From: Datisca glomerata
Lineage: Eukaryota; Streptophyta; Magnoliopsida; Cucurbitales; Datiscaceae
DNA length: 64,000 nucleotides
Direction of reading: 5' to 3'
Assembly: GCA_003255025.1 (NCBI GenBank)
Contig: QANY01013371.1
Coordinates: 455,263 to 519,262, forward strand
The translations under genes and the position numbers were made by a program. Below the pieces are notes generated by a model. It saw only the letters and a list, made by a program, of their open reading frames with translations. It was not told the DNA's origin and searched no databases. This document shows positions 58,661-64,000 of the stretch, one piece after another (the stretch's first letter is position 1; every line of letters begins with the position of its first letter).

Positions 58661-59953
58661 GTTCCGTATGTGGAAATGACTGTCCGGATCTAGATCTGAT
58701 ACAAATTATCACTATAGTTGGTTGACTTGTTGTCTCTGTTGCGTATTTCTTGATTTCCTAGATCTGAACTCTCCGTGTTTTTTTTAAACGGGGATCGATC
58801 TGACAATCGAGAAATAGACGGGACGAAACTGGATAACATATTATGGTTAAGAGTATGTATGTATCTGTGTATGATATAATGGGTTCATTAGAGGAAGAAA
58901 CATAGGGTAATCATATTCTAGGTAGTGTAAAATGGGTTATGTCTGTTTGTAACCTTTGGGAAGTAGTACTAAGCGCTTTAAAGAATTGGGAAGCAAACAT
59001 TTATGTATCTGTTCTGTGCTGTGAATCTGTGAGTTTGGGATTTATGTACTCTATTGTATTATAGAAGTTGAATTAGTGAGAATTGGGCAGAATTTCTCTT
59101 AAATTTAGTCTTTTGTGTGTTTAGATTCTCTTATGATCTGAGGATGGTCAAGAGCATTTGTGAATTTGGCATCCATGGGGTGTACTTATATATTTACAAG
59201 GATAAAGCTGAGAGATTTTGTGATTCGTGTTCATCTTTCCCCACCATTAATGTTTCTCAGAATGGGGGTGAACTGCGTCGTTATAATTTGGATCATATGA
59301 ACCAGGCACAAATTACATCTGCTTGTTCGTGGTTATTTTGTGTGGTGGATGGGATGGTGAGGTGGGAAACGTCCACACTCGTGGTTATCAGATGACAGCT
59401 TGAATATTTGTTTCTATAGAAAAGCATATCTTGGATCTTTTCACACAAATTGGGATTTTACAATATTCAGACATGTATTCGCCGTTGAAGTGCATGTGAG
59501 ATGGCATGATTTCAGGCATGGCCTGCTGGAGGTACTATCCAACTCTAGCTGCTCATATACGAAGGCCTTGAGTTGCCCTCCCCAATGGGCTTTATTACTT
59601 ATTTACCTGAAAATGCTCTGGGCTCTACAGTCGATTCGTGTGGTCGGTGTTTACTAAGAAAATTGAAGCGATTCAAACCCAACCGTGGATGGTATAAGAC
59701 TGAATCTAAAAGTGAAATTCTGGTCGGTTTGGTTAGGCTCTTACGGTTTAAGAGTTGAGGTTGAGCAACTGTTCTTTTCACTAAAAAAATTTAATACGAT
59801 AAATCCTGAAAAGTCAAACATTCAAATCTAACACAAGCCAATTCAACATGAAAACACACATGAAAATATAACAAATCAGGAGTCAGGAACTGAAATAACA
59901 TACCACAGAAATTAAAACTAAACATTAAAATTAAACATTTAAATCTCTAACAA
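58661..59953 (+). other. 3' flank of the PNRC-like gene
   Basis: Probably 3' untranslated sequence, possibly with a spliced portion, then spacer. Short open frames at 59117-59657 lack any recognisable motif and I do not call them. Confidence 0.45.
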
Positions 59954-61022
59954 TAAGGGGTTGTTTGGTATGAGGGTATCTTAACCTAAATGACTTGAAC
60001 GTTAGTGAAGTTTACAGATCTTTTTGTTTGATATGATAAGTTGTAAAATTTTTGGATACCCGAAATACAAAAATACTTTCATTTGAGTGTTCTTGATACC
60101 TTCATTTGAATGTATTTTGATACCCTCAAAATTGAGGAGTATCTCCATACCCGATATTTTTCATTAATTATTTCTTATGATTTTTTCTCAAACTAACTTT
60201 CAGTACCTCATATCATCTTTTATATACATGTTAAACAATGAGTAATTAGACAATTAAAAAATATTTTTAATATGATTAATTAAAATTTGTTTGCTAGTTA
60301 TCCATTATGGCAATAGTTTTTATTTTTGAAATACCAATATGAATATGGTTGTGGTAAATTATGTGTTTATGGTCTATTGGATAGATGAAATTATTTCTAA
60401 TTCTAGCATTATATATTAGTCTAAGTGTAAAGATAAAATTATAATTTGATAAATTCTTATAACATTCTTTTACACATACCCTCAAAATAAATAAAATAAT
60501 TAAACATTCTCATTGTTTAATATACTTTTATTTTCATTTTTATCTTTTTTCAGTTGTCATCATTTCTCATTGTTTTATATGTATCTTATTAATTAATTAT
60601 TTCACGCTCAATATTTTGTAGGTAAATCTACAATGTAACCATTATGATAAAGTAGTAATTTAGCCACTAAAAATTAGTAAGCATGTAAGCAAAAATGAAT
60701 AAAAAGAAAATAAATTAAAAAAAAGATTTTATTTTAACAAAGAAATAAATTAACAATTATATTTTACCCTATTTAAATGAAGTAATAAATAATGAAGAAA
60801 AAATAAATTAATTAACAAGTCATACTTTAACATAATTCAGTTTAAGGGTAAAATTAAAAATTTATAATTATACTTATAACATTCCTTTTCATATTCCATC
60901 AAAACAAATAAAGTAACAGAAAACGTAATATTAACTTTCTGGGCATATCTTTCCGACAATCATATTCCAGCAATCTTATTTTGAAAATCATTCATTCACA
61001 ATCTTATACCAAACGGCCCTAA
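59954..61022. mobile_element. Harbinger/Tourist-like non-autonomous element
   Basis: The body is 59957-61019 (1063 bp). TAA flanks both ends (59954-59956 and 61020-61022), the target duplication of PIF/Harbinger elements. The left end GGGGTTGTTTGGTAT and the right end, inverted, GGGCCGTTTGGTATAAG form short terminal inverted repeats of the usual GG..TGTTTGG type. The interior is A+T-rich and non-coding, large for a MITE. Confidence 0.72.
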
Positions 61023-61405
61023 ATGATTTCTTTAGGAAAGTAGTCCATTTTTAAAAAATAACTAAGAGAATGATAAAAAAGTTGTATTTGCAAGAATGTA
61101 CGTCTTTTTTTAACTGTAATTTTTTTGATAAAACTGTAAAAATTTGATGTACATGTATACTATGGTATATTTTTATATATCATAATATATATTTATATAC
61201 TATTAATATACCGTAATACATTTTTAGTATATTTTTATATACAATCCGTGATAATCATACATCATGAATAAAATCACTAGTTCAACCTCTTCCACACCTA
61301 AACCCGTCTGCTCCTTCTAGTCTTCACCTCTCTCTCGCTTGAATCCCATAAATCCAGAAATCAAACCATAAAATCAAGAAAATCATACAATGAAATGATG
61401 AGAAC
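61023..61405. other. A+T-rich spacer
   Basis: TATATTTTTATATA-type repeats at 61150-61240 dominate. No gene is seen; it may be the 5' region of the adjacent transposase relic. Confidence 0.45.
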
Positions 61406-62490
61406 ATGAAATGTTATAAGTTTTCATGTGAGGACTTAAGCATGTTAAAGTCTATGTGTTCTAACGCTGCGATACATGAAGTTTTCTCTCAACTCGAAAC
61501 ATTTGGTCATGATTTGTTGCAAGTGTATGTTTCACATGCATTGAACAATTTTATTGAAAGCCAATGTGAATGTAGTCTAAATGCACATGCACCAAGTATT
61601 TCACCTCCACATGCACATGCACTTGCACCTGCATCTGCGTCCCCGCATACTGGACTTAGTGAACCTGCTATTAAGGAAGATGATGATAATGATAGTAGGT
61701 CTAGAAGTGTTTGAGGATTTAGTGAGCCCGAGAATATAGTAGATGACAAAAAGACTTGTTTATTAATGCAAGTCAGTTTTGCATAAATGAAGATGATTTG
61801 AACCGATAGTTTGGTAGTAAGAGTAAAAAATAATGACAAATGAAAAAGCGAAAAAAAGTGATCAATGAGCCTAGTGTATTTGAACCAGAGTATGACAACG
61901 ACCAGTTGAGAGATCTTGTTGATTCATCGGATGAAGATGCACAATTTCCTTCATGTCCCGAGTTCCATGAAGAATTCACTTTAGCAGGCCAATTAACTAG
62001 AGAGAGGGTTGATTTTTAATGATCACATTGTGTCAATTTAAGGCATTGAGCGAGTTGCCATTCAACACAATTTTGATTACTAATGCAAAAAACAAATGAT
62101 AGAACTAGGGTCATTGCACTATGCAAAAGAAAGAATTGTGGATGGAGAATACATGTATCTCTTACTCAAAAGGGAAAAATCATTTTAAATTAAGACTTTC
62201 ACTCCTCAACATACCAATTGTGCTCAAGCAAGGAAGAATAGAAAAGTCACATCAACATGGATAGCGAATAGGTATTCGGAGTTGATTCGTGACTCACCTA
62301 ACATGGATTTATTTGCCGTGTTGAAAGTTTTGTTAAAAGACAATCATGGAGTCACTGTATCATTTGATAAATGCTATAGGGCGAAAAGAAAAGCATTTGA
62401 TAAGATTTAAGGGTGTGTAATGGAGCAATACAAGAAAGTTATAGATTATTATGAAACAATAAAAAATGGATCTGGAAAGTACCATGGGTA
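61406..62490 (+). pseudogene. Mutator-like (MuDR) transposase N-terminal relic
   Basis: The 5' 102-codon open frame (61406-61714) has an acidic tail. After several stops and shifts, the plus strand reads fragments typical of the MuDR plant transposase N-terminal domain: IKTFTPQHTN, VTSTWIANRY, SPNMDLFAVLKVLLKDNHGV, KCYRAKRKAF and VMEQYKKVIDYYETI. The catalytic DDE core and SWIM zinc finger are missing; the similarity ends at about 62490, where a retroelement follows. TIRs were not found. It is non-functional. Confidence 0.75.
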
Positions 62491-62586
62491 GAATGTGTTG
62501 GCTGCTAGGATGTGAATATGTGTTGGCAAAATATTTTGTGTATTGGATTTGAATATGTTGGCAGAGCGTGTTTTGAAAGTTGGCAT

Positions 62587-63427
62587 TGAATAGGTAAAAA
62601 TTACCAACTGCCACGTGGACAAGGGGGACCGATATAAGAGCTCACGGAAAGCGGTAAAAAATATAAACGGGTTACAAGTCTAAAGTCACGAGGCACCCAT
62701 AAATAAATGATCAACACCTCAAGGACGGGACCAACACCTCAAGAATGATGATCATCACTTCAAGAACGGGAAATAGTATTAGAACGAGGAAATTGACTAG
62801 TTAACGGGAACTAGCGGACGAGGGACCCACGCCTTCAAGAACGGGAAAAGACTAACAAGACCCACTCCTCTGGAAAAAGGATGTTGAGACTGAAAGTAAA
62901 ACCCTGAACGGGTAAAGAACTTGTTAAACTGTACAAGAGCGGGAAGAGGAGGATCAGAAGAAGAACGAGAACAGACGAATGTAATCCGAAATGATAGTAA
63001 AGTGGCATGATTGATTAGGTAATTGAATGATTTAGACGAGACAAGATGGTGGGCCACCAAGTTGCTACGACTAACTGACTCGATCCACAAGAAATCACGA
63101 AGTGACTATGACTGATTGGTAGCTGAATGAGATAGATGAAAATGACAAGTAAGGAAGGGAATGAGGGCCATGCCATACTTGGTAGGAATATCTCCCCTTT
63201 TTTATTATTACTCTAATTAATTCATGTAAATTAGGAAGCCTATATAAGGTTAGTTTACTAATTGAATCTTAGACATTCAATACAACTCAACCATAGATAA
63301 CATAGAACATTTACCCCTTAAACTCTCTTATTCCTAGACTCTCTCTCTCACTAATACCCATATAAGTCTACCCTTATCAATACTTTTCCCTTTAATCCTT
63401 GATTAGTGAAAACAAAAATCTTTTACA
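62587..63427 (+). repeat. 5' LTR of a second Tat-like element (plus strand)
   Basis: The sequence from GGTAAAAATTACC through CCACGTGGACAAGGG and ATGATCATCACTTCAAGAAC matches, inverted, the LTRs at 48752-49480 and 56573-57295. It ends TTTTACA at 63427, followed by the interior. The start (TG at 62587) is tentative. TATATAAGG at 63240-63248 is a likely TATA box. Confidence 0.75.
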
Positions 63428-63815
63428 TTCTGGTGCTCTCCTTGAGAGTTGAGAGAAAAGCTCAAGAGACCCACCCTACAAAGCCATAAATATGCTTAGA
63501 ACTAGATCCAACAAAGCTCTAAAATGGAGACAACATGCCCATAAACAAAGATAGGCACGTAGATAAACCAACCCCACCCACAGAAATGCTGCAGAAAATC
63601 CTAAACGAGATGCATGAAACGGAACGAAGGAACACTGAAGCAATGCATAATGCATGACAAAATGTGCAAGAGTCAACAAGAACTTGCAAAAATGTGAGTA
63701 GAGGTCAGCCAGTGGGTGAATGATGACGAACGGGAAAACAACGATGAACAGGAAACCCACTTCGGGGGAAACCGTCGAGACAGAAGGCAAGGGGACCGCG
63801 AGAAAAGTAGACTTT
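63428..63815 (+). pseudogene. gag start of the second Tat-like element, truncated
   Basis: It aligns with the inverted region 56560 to about 56190: shared GAGAGAAAAGCTCAAGAGAC-like, ATGCT(GCA)GA, GAGGTCAGCCAG and GAAACCCACT phrases. It encodes the beginning of gag with stops. The similarity is lost at about 63815, so the rest of the element is absent or lies rearranged beyond the window. Confidence 0.7.
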
Positions 63816-64000
63816 TAATAAAAAAAATGAATCTTTTAATAAAACAAAACTTGCGCAGCACCACGATAACAAAATAAAAACTGTTATTAAAAGCTATTTT
63901 TCAATCAGTCAAGATCTATTATATTTTTATAAGTTAAATCTACAATATACAAGGTTAAGAATCATATACCTTTTGTAGTCTATATCAAGCATCCTTGCAA
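63816..64000. other. Unassigned A+T-rich end of window
   Basis: ACTTTTAATAAAA and TCTTTTAATAAAA are repeated in tandem at about 63811-63845. No gene is seen. Confidence 0.4.

Noticed and set aside
59117..59657. Two plus-strand open frames downstream of the PNRC-like gene
   Set aside because: No motif and ordinary composition; more likely 3' flank.

Overview
This is A+T-rich nuclear DNA from a flowering plant, most likely a eudicot. The evidence is two intact multi-exon plant genes with GT-AG introns, a third intact plant-specific gene, and a dense layer of plant transposable elements (Ty3/gypsy, Ty1/copia, TRIM, CACTA, Mutator-like, Harbinger-like). Nothing bacterial, organellar or viral was seen. 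The species cannot be named from the sequence alone.

Genes. (1) 13602-14722, minus: a six-exon histidine phosphotransfer protein (AHP type, 154 aa) of the cytokinin phosphorelay. (2) 25744-28606, plus: a seven-exon prolyl 4-hydroxylase (299 aa) with complete iron and 2-oxoglutarate residues and a C-terminal ShK-like cysteine domain. (3) 58073-58660, plus: a 195-aa protein carrying a PNRC/EDC1-like proline motif, a candidate mRNA-decapping cofactor. (4) 39894-41386, minus: seven exons from the middle of an acetyl-CoA synthetase gene, with a frameshift and both ends missing, so a gene-fragment pseudogene.

Layout. 1-1109 is the end of a CACTA transposon. 2190-7846 is an old minus-strand LTR element with 81-bp and 49-bp minisatellites instead of pol. 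9326-9670 is a TRIM-like mini-retroelement. 9841-12833 is the 3' end of a Del/Tekay-like chromovirus with a 2.4-kb LTR. The AHP gene follows. 16247 to about 19500 is the LTR and 3' side of another gypsy-like element. About 19515-25225 is a 3'-truncated copia element, then comes the P4H gene, then a plus-strand LTR at 29252-29891 related to the one at 16247. 30-39.9 kb is mostly non-genic A+T-rich DNA. The acetyl-CoA synthetase fragment lies at 39.9-41.4 kb. 43.2-48.6 kb holds a diverged duplication with three TIR elements nested in one copy. 48752-57295 is a minus-strand, Tat-like gypsy element with recognisable gag, protease, RT and integrase relics, an antisense coiled-coil ORF and a 60-bp minisatellite. 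The PNRC-like gene, a Harbinger-like element (59957-61019), a Mutator transposase relic and the 5' end of a second copy of the Tat-like family complete the window.

The most notable structure is a 1.5-kb Mutator-like non-autonomous element (45427-46927). It has long TIRs and a perfect 9-bp target duplication, its pre-insertion site is preserved in the duplicate block at 43.47 kb, and its core is an array of about 19 short palindromes. A second theme is that three gypsy-like elements carry unrelated tandem repeats on their 3' side.
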